Source: Protonemura montana
Taxonomy: Eukaryota > Arthropoda > Insecta > Plecoptera > Nemouridae
Assembly: GCA_947568835.1 (NCBI GenBank)
Contig: OX387606.1
Span: 17,951,940-18,015,939 of the forward strand
Direction: 5' to 3'
Length of the DNA stretch: 64,000 nt
This document shows, piece by piece, positions 50,491-60,423 of the stretch (position 1 is the stretch's first letter; every line of letters starts with the position of its first letter). Below the pieces are notes generated by a model. The model was given only the letters and a program-made list of their open reading frames with translations. It did not search any database and was not told the DNA's origin. Made by a program: the position numbers and the translations under genes.

Positions 50491-51702
50491 TTCCCTCTCT
50501 CCCTCTTTCCTTCTTCACCACAACAAACAGGTATAACAAAAAAGAAAAAAATAGAAAAAAAAAATATTATTTATTATTCAAGTCAAGGAATTCCTAAGCT
50601 GGGGAGCAATGGAATGAATATAGGTATACTTAAATACATTGGTGGGTAATGATAAATGAAAGGACCTGCCCAAACAATTAATAAATGACAAAAGAAATGT
50701 GATTTTATTTGTGGACGGCACCAGCATTTTAGTTAAAGCAGACACAGAAACAGAATTAGTCACTCAATTAAATCAGTCATTAGCTGAAAGAAATGAATGG
50801 TTATCAACAAATTAAAACTAAATTGTGACAAAACGAACATGATTGTATTCAAGAGAAAAGGGGAGATGGAGGAACGAAACAGGGACTGCACAAATGCCAA
50901 GGTAGTGACCTCAACCACCTTTCTGGGAATCTCAATGGACTCAAAATTAAAATGGAAGTCCTGCGAGAAGATCCTGAAAGGGAAAATGAGTAAAGCTTGC
51001 TATGTGCTCAGAATTCTTTTGAGAAAATTTAATTCGGCCCACACTGAAAACAGCATGCCATGCAAATATTCATTCATTATTGAAATACGGAATACTGGCG
51101 TGGGGGGCTTCACCAATGGCTAAAAACATTTTTATAAAACAAAAAAGGGCCGTTCGAATTTTAGCTAATGTCCATAAGAGAGGCTCAAGTAGGAAGGTTT
51201 TTAAAAATCTAAATATTTTAACTCTACCAGCTGTTTTTTATCATGGAAGCAATTTTATTCGTAATTGACAATCTCAGCCATTTTAAAACAAACTTGGAGA
51301 CCCGCAGTAAAAACACAGGGAATAAGCTTAATTTAAGACAAAAGGAAAGTGTATTGGAAGTCGGAAGAAAGAATGTATATTATTTAGGACCTATTCTATT
51401 TAACAAACTTCCTAGAAAATTAAAAGGACTAGTAAATAACAGAGCTACGTTCAAAAAATAACTAAAGATATTTTTATTGCAACACACATTTTATCCCATC
51501 GACGAGTTTGTAAAAAACGATTGCAAATGTCAACTTTGCCTAATGTTACGTGTGTAAATATTATCCTATCCTATAAAAGTTTATTTATTGACTTTTTCCA
51601 ATGCCTGTGATTATCATTGACATATTTTATATTGTAATTACATAAAGGCAAGTACACTGTACATGAGATGTAATATAATAAAATTAAATAAATAAATAAA
51701 AA
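50491..51702 (+). mobile_element. Non-LTR retrotransposon (LINE) 3' fragment with broken reverse transcriptase
   Basis: Reverse-transcriptase C-terminal sequence is spread over several frames. 50660-50811 has FVDGTSILVKA where the FADD catalytic box should be. Later frames (50797-51120, 51080-51268, 51243-51461) hold LKLNCDKTNMIVF, YGILAWG, IKQKRAVRIL and FNKLPRKLK, typical of insect Jockey/CR1/L2-like elements. Frameshifts and stops separate these parts, so the copy is dead. It ends in an A-rich tail with AAAT repeats (about 51680-51702). ATAGTGTTG plus an AT-rich run at 50465 recurs at 51703 as a probable target duplication of about 20 bp. Confidence 0.8.
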
Positions 51703-51724
51703 ATAGTGTTGATGATAAAATTAA

Positions 51725-52569
51725 TATAAAAAATATAAATCAAATGTCTGCCTAACAGCAAATAATGGGTGGCACAATGGGAAAGAAATTCAACTTTCAG
51801 TTGTTTTATTATTTTATTAGCCTGTTTGTGGAACACATGTAATTAAATATTGTCAGTCTTAAGTTGCTTGCATTGTAAAAGATATTAGATGCTAAGAATT
51901 TGACGAGCTTGGTTTTGAAGTTTTCCTTATTTTTGTCGCTTAAGTCAAAGTTTCAAATGCGATTACGCACAACAACCACAAGCAACAATAAGGGCACAGC
52001 ATCTCAAGCTCAAGATATTAGTCAATTATTTCATTTTTCTGGAGCTTAAGTCATCTTACGTTAAAGCCGAATTACCACAATTTCCATCTTATCAGAAGTG
52101 ATATTTTCTTCGTTTTGCACGCAATGAGCCTATTGTTTTTTTTTCTGTACGTTTGGTATATTTTACATGGATCGTGAGAGCTTGCCTTCCATTGGGCGGC
52201 TTGTGACATGCTGCATCCATCTTCCCCTTGAGCTTACTGTGGATGGACTTATTGTTAAATTTAAAAATGTAAACGTAATGTAAATTACAATGTACAAAAC
52301 AAGTATCCTGTTCTAGGTAACAGTACAAAGGTCATCAAAGGTATTGATGTAACACACTATCAATTTGTACTGGCAAGTTGCTGACAAAAGAGCAAGCAGC
52401 AGTGAGGTCGATCAATAGATCTATAAATATTTTAAGTTAAAATTCAATTCCAAAACATTTGGCCAGTGAGCATGTTATTTATTTTATGGTAAAACTGTGC
52501 TAAGCCGCCGCACATGTGACGTCCAAGCATTAGACCAAGCATTTGATAATGATGCTATGCTAGACATCA
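51725..52569. other. Intergenic, no feature recognised
   Basis: AT-rich sequence between the LINE and the first hAT element. The one longer reading frame, on the minus strand (52092-52328), shows nothing recognisable. Confidence 0.6.
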
Positions 52570-52855
52570 GTGGGGACCAGTGATGTATTGGTCAATGCAC
52601 GCGGGTGTACGCAGTCCACCCACTATTAATTTTATTTTTGGCCGTACCCCCACTTTAAACTTTTGAGGGAACGCAGGTGAACGCACGGGAAAGCAGTATT
52701 AAATTATGATTATTCGAAATATCCTGCACTTCTTTATTTTCAAGGCGAAAATATCCCAGTTAAGGGTTTTATTTCTAATAAACCACTTACATAAAAATAA
52801 ACCTAGCAAGAATGCCACTGTTTGCGAACGTACTTAGAGTGGGTAGACTGGAATT

Positions 52856-53062
52856 ATGTCGGCGTCGCGACTTGCAACAAAGGGGTTAGTTAGAACCATA
52901 TTACTGTTATCACTTAGGGAAGTCGGTAGCCGCTTTCGCGCCGTCGCACGGCGGTGCAAGCTCTCAAAAGCAAGCCCGCTTCAAATAATAAGAATTCGCA
53001 GGAAAGACAAAAATACAAACAGTAACCAAAATGCCACATACGAGCCACACTGGACGAGTTAG
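52856..53062 (+). other. Conserved 68-codon frame inside hAT copy 1
   Basis: Opens MSASRLATKGLVRTILLLSL and is basic. The hAT copy at 62097 keeps the same 68-codon frame with only a few substitutions. No known domain is recognised. Two young copies would share an open frame by descent anyway, so this is not proof of coding. Confidence 0.35.
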
Positions 53063-53073
53063 TTCAATTCAAG

Positions 53074-53232
53074 ATGCAGAAGAGGAAGCAAGTGGATTTG
53101 CATTCCCTTTGGGGCCTTGCTCCTCCTAAAAAACCAAAATTTGGTTTGGGAGAAGTTGAAGACACCACCAACGTCGCATCACGCAGCAGCAAGGAGCTTA
53201 ATGAAAAAGAGTCATTGTGGAAACTGATATAA
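53074..53232 (+). pseudogene. Short basic frame, possible remnant of a transposase N-terminus, in hAT copy 1
   Basis: 52 codons beginning MQKRKQVDLHSLWGLAPPKK and ending at TAA. A short basic leader like this is common at the start of hAT/ZMYM-type transposases, but no zinc finger or catalytic domain follows. In copy 2 the start ATG is ATA and the region around codons 38-44 has been changed. Confidence 0.35.
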
Positions 53233-53696
53233 TCTCCTCAACGCGAAAGTACGCGCGTATCTATGGGTAGTTTCAACAAAAATTAAAACCAGTATCCGAT
53301 TAAAATGATTGACTTTCTTTTACCAAATTCCCGAATCCCCACCAAATTTAAAGACTGCAAGTTGCAACAATGTGGGAAGGTGTAGACATGAGAGGGCGGC
53401 ATTAATTTAATTTTCTCAAAATCATTACGTAATTAAAAATGCAGTTCTGACCATGTCATTCCAAGCCCAATTTCATCGTAAACTCGTAGATTGACTCCAA
53501 AAGAAACCTAAGAATAAAAATTCACTTGGAGCTGCGCCCGAAGCCCCCTATTTTCCACTCTTTCGGTGCATTCGCCTTGGGTCTCCTCCTCCCCCTCCCC
53601 CCCCCCACCCACCCACCCCGCCCGCCGACACAAAAAAAATGGGTCATTTTTGCGTACCCCCACTAAAAATTTTACGAATACATCACTGGTGGGGAC

Positions 53697-54960
53697 TAAG
53701 AAAAGAATGTCCCGGCCAAACCGCTGTCAAAATTGGGTCGGGGCGCGCAAGTGTGGCACCCACTGCTCGAGAGCACCCTCGGTAAATTATCAAGAAACCA
53801 TAACAAACGATCACCTGTCAAATAGTCGCCATCCCTCACAGTAGGTACAACCCGACTGAAAACGCAACAAACCATCGAATTCACACAACAACTACATTAA
53901 AAAAAGATGTCGCTACACATGTCTCCAGACCTATATTGACTCAAAATTGCTCAAGGAATACAATAATACCAAGGAAAATGCGATCCAACAATGATTAACC
54001 GTGTGGCCTATAGCACATTATTACCATTTTTATTTCTTTCAACAGTATTAGTTTTACTTTTAAATCATTAATTTTTTGTATGTCCAATCAGCAATCATAA
54101 TATAAATGTCAATTGCTAGTTTTCCATTGCTCTCTTTGCTAACGCTATGCTAATGCTCACAAATCTTGGCTGATACAAAAGCGTGCTTTATATGTGTGAT
54201 GAAAATTTCTGACGGCGTCACATCATTAAAGATTGGGTATCTTCTCACACAAAAATAAATTTTTAAAATAAATTTTTAATTAAATTATATAAATTATTTA
54301 AAATTTTTTTTTTTTTTTTAAATTTTAAGTATTAATTATTTTACAGACATGTTTCATGTAGTCTGTAAAGAATTTTGAGACTACAAGAATGTGTAAGAGT
54401 GTATCCGTCACTTCTGAGTAGATCCTCAGCTAGACAAGAAATCCGTCATTTATTCTGCTAAGCTTCAACCCGCAGATTACTTGGATACGGAATTTAGTTA
54501 AGCCCGCAGTAACACAAATAAGCAGGATTCTAAGCATCACTACAAGGTTGTTTTACAAGTATCTCTGATCACCACCATGGTTACTAAAAGCGTGGTTAAA
54601 AAGTTAAATTCACTAGTTCCGTTTTTGTTGTTCGTTTTCTTGGAACAGAAGAACAAGGTTGTAGACTACTTAATTTTGCATGTTGCATAAATTGTTTTCA
54701 AAGTTGACAAAAAAAAGGAATTTTTTGGAAAAATGTAGAATCTCTGATGATGTCTTTGATATTTTGTGTGTTACTCAAATAGGAATACTGAAGTGCTAAT
54801 GGAGATTAAGAAAGGTCGAAATATCATCGAGTGATAAAATATTTAGAAATATTGGGAAGATCAAGGAGTTTATTTTGAAATTAGATGCTAGTTTAAGTCC
54901 TACCTTTCATATTATAGTTATTCGTTATTCCTCATGCAGAATGTCTCACATTTTGAACTT
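53697..54960. other. Intergenic between hAT copy 1 and the NAA15 promoter
   Basis: No gene was recognised. It includes an extremely AT-rich stretch at 54239-54330 with a long T run. Confidence 0.6.
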
Positions 54961-54979
54961 CGTGCTGTGCCTTGCAATG

Positions 54980-54987
54980 TGACGTCA
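54980..54987. promoter_or_regulatory. NAA15: CRE-like TGACGTCA upstream of NAA15
   Basis: A perfect palindromic CREB/ATF site 110-117 bases before the ATG. Confidence 0.55.
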
Positions 54988-55006
54988 TATCAAGGACTTC
55001 TTCTAG

Positions 55007-55030
55007 TCACGTGATCCAAGTGCCATCTTG
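55007..55030. promoter_or_regulatory. NAA15: E-box TCACGTGA and YY1-like CCATCTTG upstream of NAA15
   Basis: The E-box octamer lies at 55007-55014, about 85 bases before the ATG, and is identical to the one upstream of POLR3C. CCATCTTG (55023-55030) matches a YY1/Pho-type site that often lies close to transcription starts. Together with the CRE this marks a compact housekeeping promoter. Confidence 0.55.
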
Positions 55031-55096
55031 GATTGGAGCCACGAGGGTTTTTGTGGTGGAAAACGAGTTTCTTTATAGCATTTTCGGTCAGTTACG

Positions 55097-55153
55097 ATGC
55101 CCTCAAGTAATCCGTTGCCTCCTAAAGAAAATGCTCTTTTCAAGCGGATATTG
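55097..55153 (+). CDS. NAA15: NAA15 exon 1
   Basis: 19 codons, ATG at 55097, reading [19 protein letters not shown], the standard NAA15 N-terminus; donor TTG|GTATGT at 55154, phase 0. The exon is too short to be seen as a reading frame alone. Confidence 0.93.
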
Positions 55154-58100
55154 GTATGTTGTATAGTTTCTGTTTGGATTAATAGTTTATCTTATCAAAT
55201 GTCTCCCCTCCCACCCTAGCGCATCGTTCTGGGTTCGCCGGATCGGATTTTACATATCTAGTTGACTTTGATGCAAACATTCATTATAAATCCGGCTTGC
55301 GCTTACCATGGAAAATGCGGCTTTATTTGCAGTTTCTGCATATTTTAAAGATATTCGCTGTGAGATAGCCTTCTCGCTAAGGTCGCGCGATGTCAGACCT
55401 AACTTCCCCTCCTACGATTGACATAACCTTACCTGCCTGAATTAAAATGAACTTGAAAGTCATCAAATTTTATGTATAAACAGTATCATACTGTACAACA
55501 AAAGCCCTGAGAGATACAATATCATAATTTCGGCTATTTGTCTTTTTGCAGAGATGCTACGAACAAAAGCAGTACAAAAATGGACTCAAGTTTGCTAAAC
55601 AAATTCTGACTAATCCCAAATATTCGGAGCATGGAGAAACATTGTCGATGAAAGGGCTAACCCTGAACTGCTTGGGTCGTAAAGATGAAGCCTACGAATA
55701 CGTTAAGCGTGGTCTCCGTAATGATCTTAAATCCCATGTTTGCTGGCATGTTTATGGCTTATTGCAAAGATCAGACAAGAAATACGACGAGGCCATCAAA
55801 TGTTATCGCAATGCATTAAAATGGGAGAAGGACAACATCCAGATTCTCCGGGATCTGTCGTTATTGCAAATTCAAATGAGAGATCTTGAAGGTTATAGGG
55901 ACACTAGGTACCAATTGTTTATGTTGCGTCCTACTCAACGAGCATCATGGATAGGCTTTGGAATGTCTTACCACCTACTTGAAGAATATGAAATGGCGCT
56001 CAAGATATTGGAGGCTTTTCGAAAAACGCAGATGGTGAGTCCTGTTTGTTTTCTCATTATTTTACAATTTGATAAAAGCAATAAGCTTAAGGAATCTGTT
56101 TAGTTATTGAAAATTTAATTTTAGACCTGCATTTTTCATATTTCAAGTCATGACTTGTGTATTTCTCTAAGAGGTGTCTATCATGTCACAAGACTAGAAT
56201 TCCATCTTTCCATTTTATTGTCTTTGCCATTATGGTGCCAAAGACCAACTAATTCTTAGTACTTATTCTACAATAATTCATTGCAGAAGAGCTCTTACGA
56301 CTACGAGCACAGCGAACTGCTTCTCTACCAGAACTTAGTGATCCAAGAATCAGGAGCCCTCGAAGAGGCGTTGAATCATTTGGAACGATTCACTGATCAA
56401 ATCTGTGATAAACTCTCAATCATGGAAATATGGGGCAAGCTTTGTCTAGAGCTTAAACGTTACAAAGAGGCCATTTCTATATACAAAGATTTACTTAACC
56501 GCAACCCAGAGAATACGCTGTACTACATGAAACTTCAGGATGCTCGCCAGCTGGTGGCGACCGAGGACAAATTAAATCTGTTTGTCGAATACCAGGAATT
56601 GTTTCCGAGAGCGCTGACTCCTCGAAGACTTCCGTTAAATTTTGCCACCGGCGAGGAGTTCAGAAGAATAGCCGATGAATACTTGAGACAAGGGCTTCAT
56701 AAAGGCGTACCTCCACTCTTTGTTGACCTAAGATCTTTGTACACGAACCCAGAGAAGGTTGAAATCATAGAGAGTTTGCTGCTGGAGTATGTAGACTCGT
56801 TGAAGAAGATTGGGAAATTCAGCGAAAAAGGCAAGTTTAAATTTATATTTATTACTGTTTTAGTTCTCACATGAAATTAATTTCGCAAGATTTAAGTGCT
56901 ATGCAAAATTCTAATTTGTCTATTTTACACCGACAGATGACGAAAGCTCTTCAAAAGAACCGGCATCTGCTCTTCTATGGGCGTATTATTTCCTCGCCCA
57001 GCATTTTGACTATCTCGACGACACTGCCAAGGGGATCTCTTACATCGATCTGGCCATCGATCATACACCCACTCTCATTGAGCTTTTTGTCACCAAGGTA
57101 TGTCTTGGAGAATATTAGTTTACCAAGTGCCCAATACTAACTTTACTTGAAACGAAGTAACTGTACTGGGTGGAGATGATAGTGTAAACCAAATTTAGTT
57201 CAGTTACTTGATTGCATAAAAGTTTTCTTACATATTTCATCGAGCTGTCGTACCTATATTGATTGTTAACTCATTTAAGAATTGCATTCAATCCCCTGTC
57301 ACTTAGAAACTGTTACCATGGAATGAAGAGGAAGAAAAGTAAAAAGTAACTTTTTGGTACTCATTTGAGATTTGGGGCTCAATTCTGCAAAGTACTTTCT
57401 ATCAGCTAACCACCACAACTTTTCTCTTGGCAGGGTCGTATTTACAAGCATGGTGGGGACGTGCTCGAGGCGTACAAGTGGCTCGACGAGGCGCAAGGGC
57501 TTGACACCGCAGACCGCTACATCAACTCAAAGTGTGCGAAATACATGCTACGAGCCAATCTCATCAAGGAGGCAGAGGAGACCTGTTCAAAATTCACCAG
57601 GGTAGGTAGTATCAGAGGCGAATGCTTGCAGGGTATCATTATGTATCAATCAACTTTTGAAATTCAAGTGTGTTTTTTTAGACTATTAGGTTCCAAGCTA
57701 CACGTTAGGAGAGTCGAATGCATTAAGCCATTTATAGTTATTCGACTCAGTTGTCTGGACTTCCGGTCAGTTCTGCCTTGGGACTGAAAGTTGGACTCCG
57801 ATTTGCTTGTACGATTTTTTTCTCGAATCAAGAATAACAAACAATGAAATACCTCGTATATGGAAAAAATCTAAAAAATTATTGGGTGGCTCAATCACCT
57901 ATTTTCTATTTGGCGGCAAGCTCCGTGAGTGACGTCACGAGTGGGAGACTGGCTGCAGTGGCGCTATGCGCTCGGTGGGTGCCCGCTTGCCGAGGCTACT
58001 GCGCTGGCAATTAGTTTGCGTGAAACCTTCTTGCAAGTAGCAGTGTGTTATTTTATCTCATGTTTGTGCTTTTTATCCTTTCAATTGTCGTTTTAATTGC

Positions 58101-60423
58101 AAGTCAACCTCAGGATAATTGGGAAAAATTTTCGTTTGTACCAGTGCTCGAATGATTCGGACTACACAAACTTGATATCTCTTTTCTTCGGATAACTTGA
58201 GTGCATTTTCAACTATATCTCTCTTTGAAAACTTGAGATCCGAACAACAAGGTAGCCCTGCCATTTTCACACAGCTACAAAACCAAGCGACACGATCGCT
58301 AGTGCGCTGCACCAGACTGACAGCTTCGGCAAGCAGGACCCACCGAGCGCATAGTGCCACTGCAGTCAGTACCCCACTCGTGATGTCACTCACGGAGCAG
58401 TCCGCCAAATGGATAATAGCCAATAGGCGATTGATTCGCCCCATAATTTTTAAGATTTTTTCTGTAAACGGGATATTTCATTGATTGGTGTTCTTAAAAC
58501 CACAAGCATTTCTTAACGGGAAAATCAGAGATTTTCTTTGAGCAAAATTAGCTTTTAGGCAGTGGTAACAGTTTTTGTTAAGGGAGAGAAACTGTTATTA
58601 GGAACACTTATAAGTTTATAACCTCTCAAAGATTGGTGCCCGACTGCGGACTCGAACCCCGATCTTCACCTGTGTCACGTTCTAACCAATAAGGGCTAAT
58701 TGGACTTGTCATATTTGAGGGGATTTCTGTGCATTTGATGAGAATGACTTGCGACAGGTTCTAGCCCTCATTTGGGCCCCAAGTTTTGAGAGGTTATTGC
58801 GTTCAATGTAAGAAAATTGTCTGTCCGTTGCAAGCATTTGCAAATGCTGAAAACAATGTGACAAAACCGACGTATTGCTTTTTTCAGAAAGTGATGCACT
58901 GGTTAAAATAATGCAACTTGCCAAAATTCAAATGTTTCCTATTCAACAACACATAATCTTACAAGTTGCGACCATGTTTGGATAAAGTAATTTCAAAGAT
59001 TTTCTATAGTCTATGATGGCATGTGTTTCCCACAGGAGGGTATTTCGGCTATGGAGAACCTGAACGAGATGCAGTGCATGTGGTTCCAAACGGAGTGTGC
59101 CTTTGCGTATCAGAGGCTGGAGAAGTGGGGCGACGCTTTGAAGAAGTGCCACGAAGTCGACAGGGTATGTTACCAATCATACATCGTTTGTCAATAGTTG
59201 CTTACAAGGTTAGGACCTAAAAAGGAGTCATTTTGAAAATGTATCAATGAAAAGGAGGGGGAACGCAACTTACCAGAAGACGGTTTAATTTTGAGTAAGC
59301 TGGACACTGTTATTTGTTTTGGCTTAAATGCTTTTGTCACTGATCTTATCACAACCAGTTCTCAATTGAACTTTTTTTTCTTTGGTTAGCTAATTCGTAA
59401 AGGGTGTCTTAAAAAGTGTTTTAATGTTTTGGAGAACTCCATCTGCCATCTTCAATGAGAAATTGCTTTTATTAAAATTTAAAATACCTATGCACTGTTG
59501 TAAGTTGTTTAAGTTGCTTAAAATAGCTCCAAATGTGATTGGGTGGTTTAGCTATTGGATGAACATTCTCATGGTAAGCGACATGGTGGAAGGACAAAGT
59601 CAGCCACTAGATTGGAAAGCATATCCATGCGTTATTGTTGCATTTTCCGTTAGGCTCGTTTAAGAAGCAAAACCGGTTGGTTGATTTGGAGAGAACCTAT
59701 ATTTTGATAATGAAGTAGGTAGAGCAATGTTGTACCAATCAAGGGGCCATTCTCCTCCAAAACCTTCATATCCTCCAAAACGTTAGCAGTGACTTTATAG
59801 TTTAAATCCTGCCAAAGCTTCCTGCTACCAAGAAATACCATCTCCAAGTGATATGTTGTTGTGGGTATGGGGAGGAGAAAGAAAGGGGCTTAAAGTACTT
59901 GAGAAATCGGCTGGTCGGCGTTACATGGTGGACCTAATATTGTTGGTGTTTTGGCATCTTGCGTTTATCTCAGTAATATGGCAGAGAGGTTGCAGAAGAC
60001 AGGACAATCAAAGTGTAAAAAGGTACATGGAGAGTGTCGACACGACTACCAGAATGCCAAGTTTAAGTTGCACGATTATACTTTGATAATGTTGTGGCCA
60101 ATGCCACTACCACTTCAAAGCTTATTTGAAATACAAGACAAGATATAATATATCTTGTCAATACTGCCTTCTCAAAAATATAACAAAACCATCTCTTCCC
60201 GCTCTGCAGCACTTCTCGGAGATTATCGAGGACCAGTTTGACTTCCACACGTACTGCATGCGCAAGATGACGCTGCGCTCGTATGTGGGCCTGCTGCGGC
60301 TTGAAGACGTGCTACGATCGCACCCGTTCTTCTACAAGGCAGCCTGTTGCGCCATCGAGGTCTACCTGCGGCTGCACGACAAGCCGCTGCTGGACGAGTC
60401 AGCAGAGCCGGAGCTCAACACAG
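55097..60423 (+). CDS. NAA15: N-alpha-acetyltransferase 15, NatA auxiliary subunit (NAA15), 5' two-thirds
   Basis: Seven exons join in frame: 55097-55153, 55552-56034, 56287-56830, 56937-57097, 57434-57601, 59036-59164 and 60210-60423, giving about 585 aa (human NAA15 is 866 aa). NAA15 is the TPR-repeat scaffold that holds the catalytic subunit NAA10 and places it at the ribosome exit tunnel for co-translational N-terminal acetylation. Near-invariant stretches are [105 protein letters not shown] and [20 protein letters not shown]. Intron 3 is of the GC-AG class. The last exon ends in phase 1, and the basic ELKKLRNKQRR-type region expected next was not found before 64000, so the gene continues outside. 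Introns 5 and 7 hold transposons. Confidence 0.96.
55552..56034 (+). CDS. NAA15: NAA15 exon 2
   Basis: 161 codons (residues 20-180), starting [19 protein letters not shown] after TTTTTGCAG and ending FRKTQM before GTGAGT. It contains the first TPR repeats and the most conserved part of the family. Confidence 0.97.
56287..56830 (+). CDS. NAA15: NAA15 exon 3
   Basis: 181 codons plus one base, starting [16 protein letters not shown] after ATTGCAG. It contains RRLPLNF and further TPR helices and ends AAAG before a GCAAGT donor, giving a GC-AG intron in phase 1. Confidence 0.95.
56937..57097 (+). CDS. NAA15: NAA15 exon 4
   Basis: Starts after CCGACAG. The first two bases complete an Asp codon and the exon continues [20 protein letters not shown]. 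It ends [12 protein letters not shown] before GTATGT, matching the family in this reading frame. Confidence 0.95.
57434..57601 (+). CDS. NAA15: NAA15 exon 5
   Basis: 56 codons from [20 protein letters not shown] to ETCSKFTR, acceptor TCTTGGCAG, donor AGG|GTAGGT. It carries the invariant [16 protein letters not shown]. Confidence 0.96.
57842..58483. mobile_element. Foldback element with arms of about 160 bp in NAA15 intron 5
   Basis: Arms 57842-57998 and 58322-58483 are diverged inverted repeats. CAATGAAATA at the left end pairs with TATTTCATTG at the right, then ATTTGGCGG / CCGCCAAAT, GTGAGTGACGTCACGAGTGG and CTATGCGCTCGGTGGGT with their complements. The central 320 bp are single-copy. A 123-codon minus-strand frame (58073-58444) crosses the right arm and centre but matches no family I know. 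No certain target duplication was seen, so the class is unknown. Confidence 0.75.
58594..58860 (+). repeat. Foldback SINE-like element, copy E (longest), in NAA15 intron 5
   Basis: The longest copy in the window. Core arms AACCTCTCAAAGATTGG (58620) and CCAAGTTTTGAGAGGTT (58779) face each other. Between them, on the minus strand at 58635-58703, is a tRNA-like stretch: TAGCCCTTATTGGTTAGAAC (A-box region), GGGGTTCGAGTCC (B box) and GGGCACCA. The right half has a second, diverged B-box-like GGTTCTAGCCC on the + strand. The tail with GTTGCAAGCATTTGC ends near 58860. It lies about 110 bp from the foldback element at 57842. Confidence 0.78.
59036..59164 (+). CDS. NAA15: NAA15 exon 6
   Basis: 43 codons from [18 protein letters not shown] to KKCHEVDR, acceptor TTTCCCACAG, donor AGG|GTATGT, phase 0. 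Confidence 0.95.
59165..60209 (+). other. NAA15: NAA15 intron 6
   Basis: 1045 bp. No repeat or coding exon was recognised. Confidence 0.85.
60210..60423 (+). CDS. NAA15: NAA15 exon 7 (last one in the window)
   Basis: Starts [20 protein letters not shown] after CTCTGCAG and ends ESAEPELNT plus one base before GTAGCC. It is GC-rich compared with its flanks. The next exon should start in phase 1 and encode the Lys-rich linker; it is not in view. Confidence 0.95.

Larger units (their letters stand above)
52570..53696 (+). mobile_element. Non-autonomous hAT element, copy 1, with 8-bp target duplication
   Basis: The element spans 52578-53688 (1111 bp). Its ends are CAGTGATGTATT...AATACATCACTG, an inverted repeat of about 12-15 bp typical of hAT transposons. 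It is flanked by perfect 8-bp duplications GTGGGGAC (52570-52577 and 53689-53696). No transposase is encoded. Two short frames are present: 68 aa (52856-53062) and 52 aa (53074-53232, with KRKQ and PPKKPK basic motifs). A second copy in reverse orientation lies at 62097-63183. Confidence 0.92.

Noticed and set aside
58073..58444. 123-codon minus-strand frame as a gene
   Set aside because: It lies within the foldback element, crosses its right arm and has no known domain. Treated as part of the element, though noted as a possible captured fragment.
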